Source: CAZLFA01 sp964558665
Lineage (GTDB): Bacteria > Desulfobacterota > Syntrophia > Syntrophales > PHBD01
Assembly (NCBI GenBank): GCA_964558665.1
Contig: CAZLFA010000001.1
Coordinates: 1 to 64,000 of the forward strand
Length of the DNA stretch: 64,000 nucleotides
Direction: 5' to 3'
Of this stretch, positions 1 to 8,022 are shown piece by piece (position 1 is the first letter of the stretch; each line of letters begins with the position of its first letter). A program made the translations under genes and the position numbers. Under the pieces are notes generated by a model. The model made no database searches and was not told the DNA's origin. It saw only the letters and a program-made list of their open reading frames with translations.

Positions 1-5
1 ATTCA

Positions 6-82
6 GCCCCCGTAGCTCAGTAGGATAGAGCAACGGATTCCTAATCCGTGTGCCGTGCGTTCGAATCGCACCGGGGGTACCA
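6..82 (+). tRNA. tRNA-Arg (anticodon CCT)
   Basis: This is a complete cloverleaf with an encoded CCA end. The acceptor stem pairs 6-12 with 72-78, giving one G-U pair at the tip. The anticodon stem pairs 33-37 with 45-49 around the seven-base loop TTCCTAA. The anticodon CCT at 40-42 reads AGG, so the tRNA is arginine specific. The TTCGAAT of the T-loop region is also visible. It stands alone, with no other tRNA in the window. Confidence 0.95.
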
Positions 83-171
83 ATATTCAATAACAGCGGG
101 CATTTCCAATTCACCCGGGAATTATAAACATAATTCTTCCGAAAGAACATTTTCTGAACATCCACAAGAGT

Positions 172-200
172 TTGACCATAAGTTAAAAATAAAGTACACT
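172..200 (+). promoter_or_regulatory. sigma-70-type promoter for the TPR/receiver/kinase operon
   Basis: TTGACC at 172-177 and TACACT at 195-200 are separated by 17 bases. Transcription would start near 207. That leaves about 80 bases of leader before the ATG at 287, and argues against translation starting at the GTG at 209. Confidence 0.55.
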
Positions 201-219
201 GTTAACAAGTGAAACTCGG

Positions 220-238
220 AAACCTTAACGGGTTTTTT
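220..238 (+). terminator. weak hairpin with T-run in the leader of the TPR gene
   Basis: AAACC (220-224) and GGTTT (231-235) pair around a six-base loop, and the T-run continues to 238. The stem is only five pairs. It lies after the predicted transcription start and before the chosen start codon, so it could be a weak attenuator or the end of the tRNA transcript. It could also be chance. Confidence 0.2.
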
Positions 239-286
239 ACTGTTTTTGATCAACAGCCAATGCCTAAAGAAAAGGACATTGTTCTC

Positions 287-1123
287 ATGGAAAAGACAGG
301 AGCCAGTGTAAGCGTACTTTTCAGAAAGTTTCATACCTGTGAATCGTATGTGCGTCAGGGCAAGATAGCGGCCTGCATAATTCTTTTTTTAGAAGTGCTG
401 GAAAAAATCCCGGCAGCGCCTCTGCTCACAAAAGAAAAGAAACTCCTTATAGAGGGCATCTACAAGCTTCAGCGCAATATGGCCGCCCATCAGAATTTTA
501 AGGATTTGTTCGGCCCGGTAACTTTTGATGATACTGATCTTAAAACAACTTATGAATTTCTCAAGCAGCTTCATCTCGCACACGAAGAGGAAATCCGAGA
601 GCGAATGAAGGCCGAAACAACAGGTGATGATGCTGAAAGACTGGAAGTCGATGCCATAGTGGCGCTTGATGAGGAAGCAATACGAGAACGCGGCATGCTG
701 GCGATTGAGCAAATAGACAGCGGAGATATAGCCAAGGCAAATGAGATAATTGACGGCATGGATGAGGTTATTTCGTTCATCATTGAATACTATAATAACC
801 AGGGTATCCAATGCAGAGAGGCATCAAACTATGACGGGGCAATAGCCTCTTACATGAAGGCATTGGCAATCTACCAGCAGGATGAAGGCCTCTATTATAA
901 TCTTGCGAGAGCTTATAGCGATCTGGGCGACGCAGATAAGGCAAAAGAATCTCTTAATAAGGCACTGGAAATTAATCCCCAGTTTCAGGAAGGTCATAAA
1001 TTCCATAATTATCTTTCAAAGCAGGATGTTTCACATCAACCGCAGGGAAATGGCGGTGGTATCTGGAGTTTCTTCAAAAAAATGTTTTTAAGAAAAAAAG
1101 GAAACAGCATAGAAGCTTCTTAA
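287..1123 (+). CDS. TPR-repeat protein, function unknown
   Basis: This is a predicted cytoplasmic protein of 278 residues. Its C-terminal half carries two or three tetratricopeptide repeats, with typical N-Y/A-x-G and 'Y-x-A-L-x-I' spacing around residues 180-245, and a basic tail. The N-terminal half is helical and I do not recognise it. The frame is open from a GTG at 209, but I prefer the ATG at 287: AAGGA lies about 11 bases upstream, and a promoter and a weak hairpin occupy 172-238. It leads an apparent operon with a receiver-TPR protein and a kinase-like ATPase, which suggests it scaffolds that signalling pair. The role is inferred from context only. Confidence 0.7.
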   Translation: MEKTGASVSVLFRKFHTCESYVRQGKIAACIILFLEVLEKIPAAPLLTKEKKLLIEGIYKLQRNMAAHQNFKDLFGPVTFDDTDLKTTYEFLKQLHLAHEEEIRERMKAETTGDDAERLEVDAIVALDEEAIRERGMLAIEQIDSGDIAKANEIIDGMDEVISFIIEYYNNQGIQCREASNYDGAIASYMKALAIYQQDEGLYYNLARAYSDLGDADKAKESLNKALEINPQFQEGHKFHNYLSKQDVSHQPQGNGGGIWSFFKKMFLRKKGNSIEAS

Positions 1124-1159
1124 GAATATCACTGGTCGTTTAGTGTATCCGGAGAACAC

Positions 1160-2812
1160 ATGTCGAAAATCTACAAACATGTCACATCTTCCCCCTCCAA
1201 ACCTCTTGTAGACCTTAAACACAAGAAAGTCCTTGTCGTTGAAGATTTTTTCAGCTTTCGCTTGACGGTAAAAAACATGTTGCGCTCATTTCATATTGCC
1301 GATGTCGATGAAGCGGCAAATGGTGAAGAGGCTGTAAAAAGAATGGCCGTCAAAAGATATGATATTATTCTTTGTGACTATAACCTGGGACCGGGAAAAG
1401 ACGGTCAACAGGTTCTGGAGGAAGCAAAATGCAGGGATTTAATAACTATCGGTTCTATCTTCATGATGATCACGGCTGAAAATACTCTCGACATGTTTAT
1501 GGGCGCACTCGAATATCAACCTGACGATTATCTCATGAAGCCTTTCACCAAAGAGGCTCTTGAAAAGAAACTGCAAGATTTAACGAGGAAAAAAGAAAAT
1601 TTAAAAGACATTGAACAGGCTATAGAGAAAAGCGATTATGGTTTGGTAATCCGCTTGTGTAATGAACGGATCGGCAAAAATGTTAAGAACATGGCTGAAA
1701 TTCTTAAGCTAAAAGGAGAATATTTGATAAAAAAAGGGGCTTATGGGGAAGCAGAAAATTTTTATTCCAAAGTGCTTAACATGGGAAACCTGCCTTGGGC
1801 TATATTCGGTCTTGGACGCGTGAAATTCCTTAATGGTGAATACGATGAAGCCATTATTATCTTGAAAGACATTATATCTAAAAACAACAAAATGATGGTA
1901 GCTTATGACCTCCTGGCACAGGTTTATGATAAGATACAAAATCCACTGGAGGCGCAACAGGCTCTCATGAAGGGCATACAGATTTCACCAAAGGCAATTC
2001 TGCGTCAAAAAGCCCTGGGAAATATGGCTTATAAGAATAAAGACCTCGAAACGGCAGAGAAAGCGTTCAAGGAAACTGTCAAACAGGGTAAATACTCGTT
2101 TTTCAAACATCCTACAGACTATACCAATCTCTCCAAGGTTTTGGTTGAAAACGGCACTCCTGAACAGGCACTCAATATACTTCTTGATGGCACACGTGAA
2201 TTTGCCGAGGACAACGAAGCAGCCCTGCAATTGTCTGTAGCGGAATGTTTTGTGTACAATAGCATGGATATGCAGAACGAAGCCCGGGAAGCTCGTGATA
2301 GAGCAGTTCATTTCGCCGGACAAATCGAGAAAGAGAGTTTCTCTCAAGATATCGAACTTGAACTTGCCAAGGCATTCTTCCTGACGGGAGAGGAAGGCAA
2401 GGGAGCAGAAATTGTGAGGCGTCTCGTTCAGAGCAATCATGAAGATGAAAATACACTACAACAGATAAAAAGCATTTTTAAAGACCTCAAAATGGAAGAG
2501 CATGGTATGCAGATTGTTAGTGTTGCCCGCGAAGAAGTTATCAAACTTAATAACGAAGGTGTAAAAATGGTGCGTGAAGGCCATTTAGATAAGGCAATAG
2601 AATACTTCAAGACAGCAGCGGAAAGGCTTCCTGAAAACAAGACGATCAACGCCAATACAGCGCATGCCCTTATTATTTTTATGAAAAAATTTGGTCCGTC
2701 ACCCCAATTGTTGGATGATGCGGAAAGTTATCTCCAATGTGTACAGAAAATTGACCCTGCTTATGGGGATTTAGCCAAATTACAGGAAATGCTTTTGGAG
2801 CTCAGGACATAA
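1160..2812 (+). CDS. response-regulator receiver domain fused to TPR repeats
   Basis: This 550-residue protein has an N-terminal CheY-like receiver at about residues 22-140. The acidic pocket is E28/D29, the phospho-acceptor Asp is D73 (in LCDYN), and T105 and K127 (in MKPF) complete the switch site. About 400 residues of TPR-like helical repeats follow, and there is no DNA-binding or enzymatic output domain. Output is therefore probably by protein-protein contact. It sits 36 bases after the TPR gene and 9 bases before a histidine-kinase-like gene, consistent with a three-gene signalling unit. The family (TPR response regulators) is known, but the pathway here is not. Confidence 0.85.
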   Translation: MSKIYKHVTSSPSKPLVDLKHKKVLVVEDFFSFRLTVKNMLRSFHIADVDEAANGEEAVKRMAVKRYDIILCDYNLGPGKDGQQVLEEAKCRDLITIGSIFMMITAENTLDMFMGALEYQPDDYLMKPFTKEALEKKLQDLTRKKENLKDIEQAIEKSDYGLVIRLCNERIGKNVKNMAEILKLKGEYLIKKGAYGEAENFYSKVLNMGNLPWAIFGLGRVKFLNGEYDEAIIILKDIISKNNKMMVAYDLLAQVYDKIQNPLEAQQALMKGIQISPKAILRQKALGNMAYKNKDLETAEKAFKETVKQGKYSFFKHPTDYTNLSKVLVENGTPEQALNILLDGTREFAEDNEAALQLSVAECFVYNSMDMQNEAREARDRAVHFAGQIEKESFSQDIELELAKAFFLTGEEGKGAEIVRRLVQSNHEDENTLQQIKSIFKDLKMEEHGMQIVSVAREEVIKLNNEGVKMVREGHLDKAIEYFKTAAERLPENKTINANTAHALIIFMKKFGPSPQLLDDAESYLQCVQKIDPAYGDLAKLQEMLLELRT

Positions 2813-2821
2813 GGATTCATT

Positions 2822-3514
2822 ATGGACTTTAAAATGGATTTTTCAGATATCTTGGCATCAACTCTTCATGATACAAAAAATTCCATCGGATTGCTTTTTA
2901 ATACATTAGAAGAAATCATCGCCCAATGCAAAGCTCAATCATGCAACTCCTATCATGGTTTCTACATGCTTCAGTATGAGATTAAAAGACTTAACAATAA
3001 TCTTATCAGGTTGTTGTCTCTTTATAAAGCAACGAAGGATCAGTTTCAGATTAACGTTGATTACCATTCTGTTTTGGAATTCTTCGAAGATGTTCTCATG
3101 CAAAACGAGCCTGTGTTAAACTCCAAAGGCATTGTTTTAGAACTGGATTGTTCGGAAGAGTTGTTCTGGACATTTGACAGAGGTATGCTGGCCGGGGTTG
3201 TAGATAATATAATTAATAATGCTTTTCGATATACGAAAGAAAAAGTCATGACCTCGGCAAGGGAAGAAAACGGTTACCTGGTAATACGGATAGAGGATGA
3301 CGGGCCGGGTTATCCTGACTGTATGCTTTTTAACGATGGGCAATCAGATATGTTCAGCAAGGAAGTTAATTTCAATACAGGCAGCACAGGTCTCGGGTTG
3401 TATTTTGCCGTGCTGGTTGCCAAATCTCATAATAACAAGCAAAAAGAAGGTTTTGTCTCCATAACTAACGGTGGTAGCTACGGCGGCGGCGTTTTTACCA
3501 TTTATATTCCATAA
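2822..3514 (+). CDS. small histidine-kinase-like ATPase
   Basis: This 230-residue soluble protein has a C-terminal HATPase_c domain. The N-box is at N129-N133, the G1 box at D160-GPG and the G2 box (TGSTGLGL) at about 186-193. The N-terminal helix carries H16 in LHDTKNS, which resembles the H-box of HisKA dimerisation domains, so it may be a minimal cytosolic kinase. There is no sensor or membrane segment. It follows the receiver-TPR gene by 9 bases, making that protein its likely partner. H16 as the phosphorylated residue is inference. If H16 is not used, it could be an anti-sigma-like or accessory ATPase. Confidence 0.75.
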   Translation: MDFKMDFSDILASTLHDTKNSIGLLFNTLEEIIAQCKAQSCNSYHGFYMLQYEIKRLNNNLIRLLSLYKATKDQFQINVDYHSVLEFFEDVLMQNEPVLNSKGIVLELDCSEELFWTFDRGMLAGVVDNIINNAFRYTKEKVMTSAREENGYLVIRIEDDGPGYPDCMLFNDGQSDMFSKEVNFNTGSTGLGLYFAVLVAKSHNNKQKEGFVSITNGGSYGGGVFTIYIP

Positions 3515-3528
3515 AACTTTTTCCTTCT

Positions 3529-4971
3529 TTATCCCTTAATGCACCCCAGCGATCGTAACCGGGCCACTTTTTTTGATATCCCTGCCTGGTCGACAACATC
3601 AACCACCATATCCAAATTTTTATAGGCTTCCGGTATCTCTTCACGAAGTGTCTCCCGACCACTAGCCATTACTACCACACCCTTGTCGGCCAATTCTCTT
3701 GCAATTGATCTTCCCCTGCTTGCCTTCATCGCCTGAGTACGGCTCATCAGCCTTCCTGCCCCATGGCATGTACTTCCAAATGTTTCATTAAAGGCCTTTT
3801 CTGTGCCCGCCAGCACATATGACCCCGTACCCATATCACCTGGTATGAGCACAGGCTGGCCTGTTTTTCTGTATCGTTCGGGAAGCGCCCGGTGACCGGG
3901 CGGGAAAGCCCTTGTAGCGCCTTTTCTGTGAACGCAAAGCTTCACTTCTTTTCCTCCGAGGGAAAAGGATTCTATTTTGGCTATATTATGACAAACATCG
4001 TAAAGAAGCCTCATACCTATATCGCGGGGACTTTTGCGCAAGCATTTCTCAAATGTTTCTCTCGTCCAGTGCATGAGGATTTGTCTGTTGACCCATGCGT
4101 AATTGGCCGCGCAAGCCATTGCTTCCAGGTAATCACGTCCCTGGACGGAATCAATCCAGGCACAGGCCAGTTGTCTGTCGGGCAGGCAGAACCCCAATTT
4201 ACCGGAATTCTTCACCATCCTGGCCAGATAGTCGTCACATACCTGATATCCCAACCCTCTGGAACCACTGTGGACAAGGACTGCTATCTGCTTCAATTCC
4301 AACCCGAACGCGTCTGCCGCATCCTTGTCAAATATTTCTTCAACAATTTCAATTTCCAAAAAATGGTTCCCTGAACCCAGCGTTCCCAGTTGCTGCCTGC
4401 CCCTTTCCAGGGCACGCGCACTGACTTTGTCTGGATCAGCATTGGCCATGCAGCCGCCGTCTTCCGTGGCTTCCAGGTCGGATGGTGTACCGTACCCTTT
4501 TTCAATTGCCCAGCGGGCGCCTTCCAGAAGAACTTTTTTTTCTTCCTTGTCGGAAAGCTTTATGCTTCCTTTAGACCCTACACCGGAAGGTATGTTTTCA
4601 AAAAGGGCTCTTATCAACATCTGCAGGGATGGCATTATCTCTTCGGCATGCAGGCGCGTGGTCATCAGGCGGCACCCGCAATTTATATCATAACCGACGC
4701 CACCCGGTGATATGATGCCTTCGGCGACGTCGAAAGCCGCTACTCCGCCGATGGGAAAACCATATCCCCAGTGCATATCAGGCATCGCCAGAGAGTAATT
4801 TACGATTCCCGGCAAATGGGCGACATTTGATACCTGTCTGGGACTCTCATCCGTCTCCATCCCGGTCATGAGACGCTCACTGGAATATATGACGCCCGGC
4901 ACCTTCATGTTACCGAAAGGCGGTATGATCCACCTGTTTTCATCCAGACGCTCCATCCTGATATCAGACAT
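3529..4971 (-). CDS. rtcB: RtcB RNA-splicing ligase
   Basis: RtcB is a GTP- and Mn2+-dependent ligase that joins 2',3'-cyclic phosphate or 3'-phosphate RNA ends to 5'-OH ends. The 480-residue length is typical of the family. The metal-binding segment with DINCGCR near residue 97 is present, as is the HGAGR motif whose His carries the guanylate. The start ATG lies inside the end of the archease gene (8-base overlap) with AAGGA about 10 bases upstream, so translation is probably coupled. The order archease then rtcB matches the known dependence of RtcB turnover on archease. Bacterial RtcB is usually linked to RNA repair; no RtcR regulator is seen here. Confidence 0.95.
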   Translation of the reverse strand: MSDIRMERLDENRWIIPPFGNMKVPGVIYSSERLMTGMETDESPRQVSNVAHLPGIVNYSLAMPDMHWGYGFPIGGVAAFDVAEGIISPGGVGYDINCGCRLMTTRLHAEEIMPSLQMLIRALFENIPSGVGSKGSIKLSDKEEKKVLLEGARWAIEKGYGTPSDLEATEDGGCMANADPDKVSARALERGRQQLGTLGSGNHFLEIEIVEEIFDKDAADAFGLELKQIAVLVHSGSRGLGYQVCDDYLARMVKNSGKLGFCLPDRQLACAWIDSVQGRDYLEAMACAANYAWVNRQILMHWTRETFEKCLRKSPRDIGMRLLYDVCHNIAKIESFSLGGKEVKLCVHRKGATRAFPPGHRALPERYRKTGQPVLIPGDMGTGSYVLAGTEKAFNETFGSTCHGAGRLMSRTQAMKASRGRSIARELADKGVVVMASGRETLREEIPEAYKNLDMVVDVVDQAGISKKVARLRSLGCIKG

Positions 4972-5398
4972 CGAAAATAATCCTTCCGATCCAACCTTTG
5001 TCTGTTTGCACTACTGAAAGCTGGTGATAGGTGACGGCCTTTATTTCTGTTTTTATCCTGTGTTTTGACGGATCAAAGGGCTCTCCTGTCACTGTGCCAT
5101 GCAATCGATTCTCAGATAAGCTCTCCACAATACATTTGTTCAAAATGAACCCCTCGCCACTCCACAAGTAAAGCATCTCTCGCAGATAGTTTACCAGAAG
5201 ATCAGCCCAATCTGTTCCCTCTACGAAAATTTGCTTCTCGTAGATCATCTCTATTGACTGGATATCGGTTAGTATATCGAACAGGGCGAAAACCGCATTC
5301 TCAAACATTGTTTTCGGGGTGTCGCCAAATACCTCAACTCCCAGATCTGCCGTGTGATCGAAAGCCTTGTATCTGTCTTGTCTGTTTATTTCATGCAT
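4964..5398 (-). CDS. archease, RtcB activator
   Basis: This 144-residue protein matches the archease family. It has the near-N-terminal DHTADLG motif and a conserved C-terminal segment ending in IIFDV. Archease speeds RtcB guanylation and turnover. The frame is open from a TTG at 5407, but the ATG at 5398 gives the usual length and places the family motif near residue 14. Its stop overlaps the rtcB start. It stands 74 bases from the end of gyrA, enough for its own promoter, though I found no clear one. Confidence 0.9.
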   Translation of the reverse strand: MHEINRQDRYKAFDHTADLGVEVFGDTPKTMFENAVFALFDILTDIQSIEMIYEKQIFVEGTDWADLLVNYLREMLYLWSGEGFILNKCIVESLSENRLHGTVTGEPFDPSKHRIKTEIKAVTYHQLSVVQTDKGWIGRIIFDV

Positions 5399-5472
5399 AG
5401 TCTGCAACCAGACATGACCTGATTGATTGTCATTGAAACAAGTATTATTGGGAAGGTATTATAAAATTATCT

Positions 5473-7980
5473 TTATTCTTCAGGAGTAACGTCAATGTCT
5501 ACCTGCTTTGCTGAAGGTTCATCGCTGTCCGGAGCGTCATCTTTGTCTTCTCCATTCTTTTCCGCCTTGGCAACGCCAACCAGTTTTTCCTCCGTCTCCA
5601 ATTCAATCAGCTTTACTCCCTGGGTGCTGCGATGAATAAGGGGAACTTCTTCTGCTCTGAATCTTATGACCTTTCCTGCGCTGCTTATCATGATTATATC
5701 TTCGTCACCCATGATCTGCAACACGCCCGAAACCCAACCTACCTTCGGTACAGTGCGAAGATTAATGGTTCCTTTGCCTCCCCGGATTTGCAAACGGTAC
5801 TCCGATATACTGGTTCGTTTTCCATATCCCCTATCGGAGATAGTGAGTATCGTGCTGTCTTCAGCAGGAATCTCCATCCCGACGACAACGTCATCATCAT
5901 CCATGGATATTCCTCGCACACCTCTGGCCACTCGCCCTACCTCGCGTACTTCATCTTCGTTGAAGCGAATCGCCTTACCTTTTCTTGTACCCAGAAATAT
6001 ATCCTGATCTCCCCGTGTCATCTGCACATCAATCAATTCATCGCCGTCATCTATTGAAATGGCAATAATGCCCGAAGCGCGGGGATTGGAGTATGCCTCA
6101 ATACCCGTTTTTTTAATAATGCCTTTCCTTGTCACCATCACTACTGATTTGCCGTCTTCAAAGGAGCGCACAGGCAGTATGGCTGCCACTCGTTCTCCCG
6201 AATTCATCTGTATAAGATTGACTATCGCCTTTCCTTTGGCAGCCCGCCCTGCCTGAGGAATCTGGTAAACCTTCAGCCAGTACAGACGCCCTCTGTTCGT
6301 GAAAATAAGAATGTACTGGTGAGTATTGGCAATGAATATCTTCTCGACGAAATCCTCTTCCTTTGTGCCCATGCCCACCTTGCCCTTACCACCGCGGCGC
6401 TGGCTTTTATAGAGTGTAACCGGATTCCTCTTGACATATCCGGAGTGGGAAAAAGTTACTACCATATCTTCTTCAACGATCATGTCTTCGATGTCGATAT
6501 CCTCTGAGCTTAATACAATCTCTGTACGTCTCTCGTCACCATATCTGGATCTGATATCCTCAAGTTCATGAATAATCACTTCCGCAACTTTAGTCGGATC
6601 ATCCAATATACCCTGCAACTCCGTAATCAACTGGGATGTTTCTCGATACTCGTCGTCGATCTTGCCCCTTTCCAATCCCGTCAATCTCTGCAGTCTCATC
6701 TCCAGTATAGCCTTTGCCTGCAGATCCGACAGGCCAAATCCTGCGCATAAGGCATCTGATGCTTCCTGGGGATTATTAGCCTTTTTAATAACGGCTATGA
6801 CTGCATCTATATTGTTCAAGGCGATGATGAGTCCTTCAAGGATATGGGCTCTCTCCCTTGCCTTGGTCAACTCAAAAACAGTCCTGCGGACAACAACCTG
6901 TTTCCTGAAATCGACGAAGCTCTCCAGAACTTCCTTTAGGTTGAATACCTTGGGTTGTCCATGATCGATAGCAAGCATAATTATGCCGAAACTCGATTCC
7001 ATTTGTGTATATTTATATAACTGATTCAAGATCACAGCTGCAATCTCGTCTCTCTTTAAGTCTATGACGACACGTATACCTTCTCTGTCAGACTCATCCC
7101 GCAGATCTGAGATGCCCCCTATACGCTTTTCTTTTACCAGTTCGGATATTTTCTCGATAAGATTTGCTTTGTTCACCTGATAGGGCAGTTCTGTTACGAT
7201 AATACTTTCTCTCTCCGTGCGCGCATTCTTCTCAATACTAGCCCGTGCCCTGATACGAATTATTCCGCGACCTGTTCTATAAGCAGAAACGATTCCTTCT
7301 ACGCCGTTGATAAAAGCGGCGGTTGGAAAATCGGGGCCTTTGATATATTTCATCAGGGCATCGATTGTTAATTCAGGGTTCTTAATCAGGGCTATCGTTC
7401 CGTTGATCACTTCCGTAAGATTGTGAGGCGGGATATTCGTGGCAACTCCAACTGCAATCCCGGAAGATCCGTTCAATAAAACAAGCGGTATCCTGGAAGG
7501 CAATACAGTGGGCTCTTCCATCGATTCGTCATAATTAGGCACAAAATCCACCGTCTGCTTTTCCAGGTCGGCCAGCAATTCTTCATCGATCCTGGCCATT
7601 CGTATTTCAGTATAACGCATGGCTGCCGGTGGATCTCCATCTACAGAGCCAAAGTTCCCCTGGCCGTCGATAAGCATGTAGCGCATGGAAAAATCCTGAG
7701 CCATACGCACAATCGTATCATATGCGGCAGAATCGCCATGCGGATGATATTTACCTATAATATCTCCGACGATTCTCGCTGATTTCTTGTAAGCTTTGTT
7801 CCAGCGGTTCCCCATTTCGTGCATAGCGAAAAGAGCACGGCGGTGGACAGGTTTCAGGCCATCCCTGACATCCGGTATTGCTCGCCCGATGATGACGCTC
7901 ATCGCATAATCCATATAGGATTTGGTCATCTCGTCTTCAATATTTACGGCAACATTTTTATGATATATTTGCTGATCCAT
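5473..7980 (-). CDS. gyrA: DNA gyrase subunit A
   Basis: GyrA is the DNA-cleaving subunit of the type IIA topoisomerase that introduces negative supercoils. It has 835 residues. The winged-helix and tower region carries the catalytic tyrosine Y123 (AAMRYTE). The quinolone-pocket residues S84 and D88 (HPHGDSAAYD) are wild type. Six beta-pinwheel repeats and an acidic tail follow; the pinwheel includes the GyrA-box-like QRRGGKG, which favours gyrase over topoisomerase IV ParC. AAGG lies 11 bases before the ATG. It is 42 bases downstream of gyrB and co-directional. Confidence 0.97.
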   Translation of the reverse strand: MDQQIYHKNVAVNIEDEMTKSYMDYAMSVIIGRAIPDVRDGLKPVHRRALFAMHEMGNRWNKAYKKSARIVGDIIGKYHPHGDSAAYDTIVRMAQDFSMRYMLIDGQGNFGSVDGDPPAAMRYTEIRMARIDEELLADLEKQTVDFVPNYDESMEEPTVLPSRIPLVLLNGSSGIAVGVATNIPPHNLTEVINGTIALIKNPELTIDALMKYIKGPDFPTAAFINGVEGIVSAYRTGRGIIRIRARASIEKNARTERESIIVTELPYQVNKANLIEKISELVKEKRIGGISDLRDESDREGIRVVIDLKRDEIAAVILNQLYKYTQMESSFGIIMLAIDHGQPKVFNLKEVLESFVDFRKQVVVRRTVFELTKARERAHILEGLIIALNNIDAVIAVIKKANNPQEASDALCAGFGLSDLQAKAILEMRLQRLTGLERGKIDDEYRETSQLITELQGILDDPTKVAEVIIHELEDIRSRYGDERRTEIVLSSEDIDIEDMIVEEDMVVTFSHSGYVKRNPVTLYKSQRRGGKGKVGMGTKEEDFVEKIFIANTHQYILIFTNRGRLYWLKVYQIPQAGRAAKGKAIVNLIQMNSGERVAAILPVRSFEDGKSVVMVTRKGIIKKTGIEAYSNPRASGIIAISIDDGDELIDVQMTRGDQDIFLGTRKGKAIRFNEDEVREVGRVARGVRGISMDDDDVVVGMEIPAEDSTILTISDRGYGKRTSISEYRLQIRGGKGTINLRTVPKVGWVSGVLQIMGDEDIIMISSAGKVIRFRAEEVPLIHRSTQGVKLIELETEEKLVGVAKAEKNGEDKDDAPDSDEPSAKQVDIDVTPEE

Positions 7981-8022
7981 ATTAGTTCATACCTTAAGAT
8001 TTAGTGAATTTGAGAACGAAGA

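Noticed and set aside
108..123. AATTC/GAATT hairpin after the tRNA as a terminator
   Set aside because: The stem is five A/T-rich pairs and no T-run follows on +, so it is not distinguishable from chance.
209..286. GTG at 209 as the start of the first TPR gene
   Set aside because: It lies at the predicted transcription start and before a hairpin, has no ribosome site, and adds residues unrelated to the domain.
1027..1042. TGTTTCACATCAACC-like sequence as a parS site
   Set aside because: Only the left half matches the parS palindrome (TGTTTCAC), the right half is lost, and it lies inside the TPR coding region far from parAB.
3892..4710. Long open frames on + opposite rtcB
   Set aside because: rtcB is a full-length, motif-complete gene on the other strand. 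The opposite frames have no family motifs or ribosome sites and are codon shadows.
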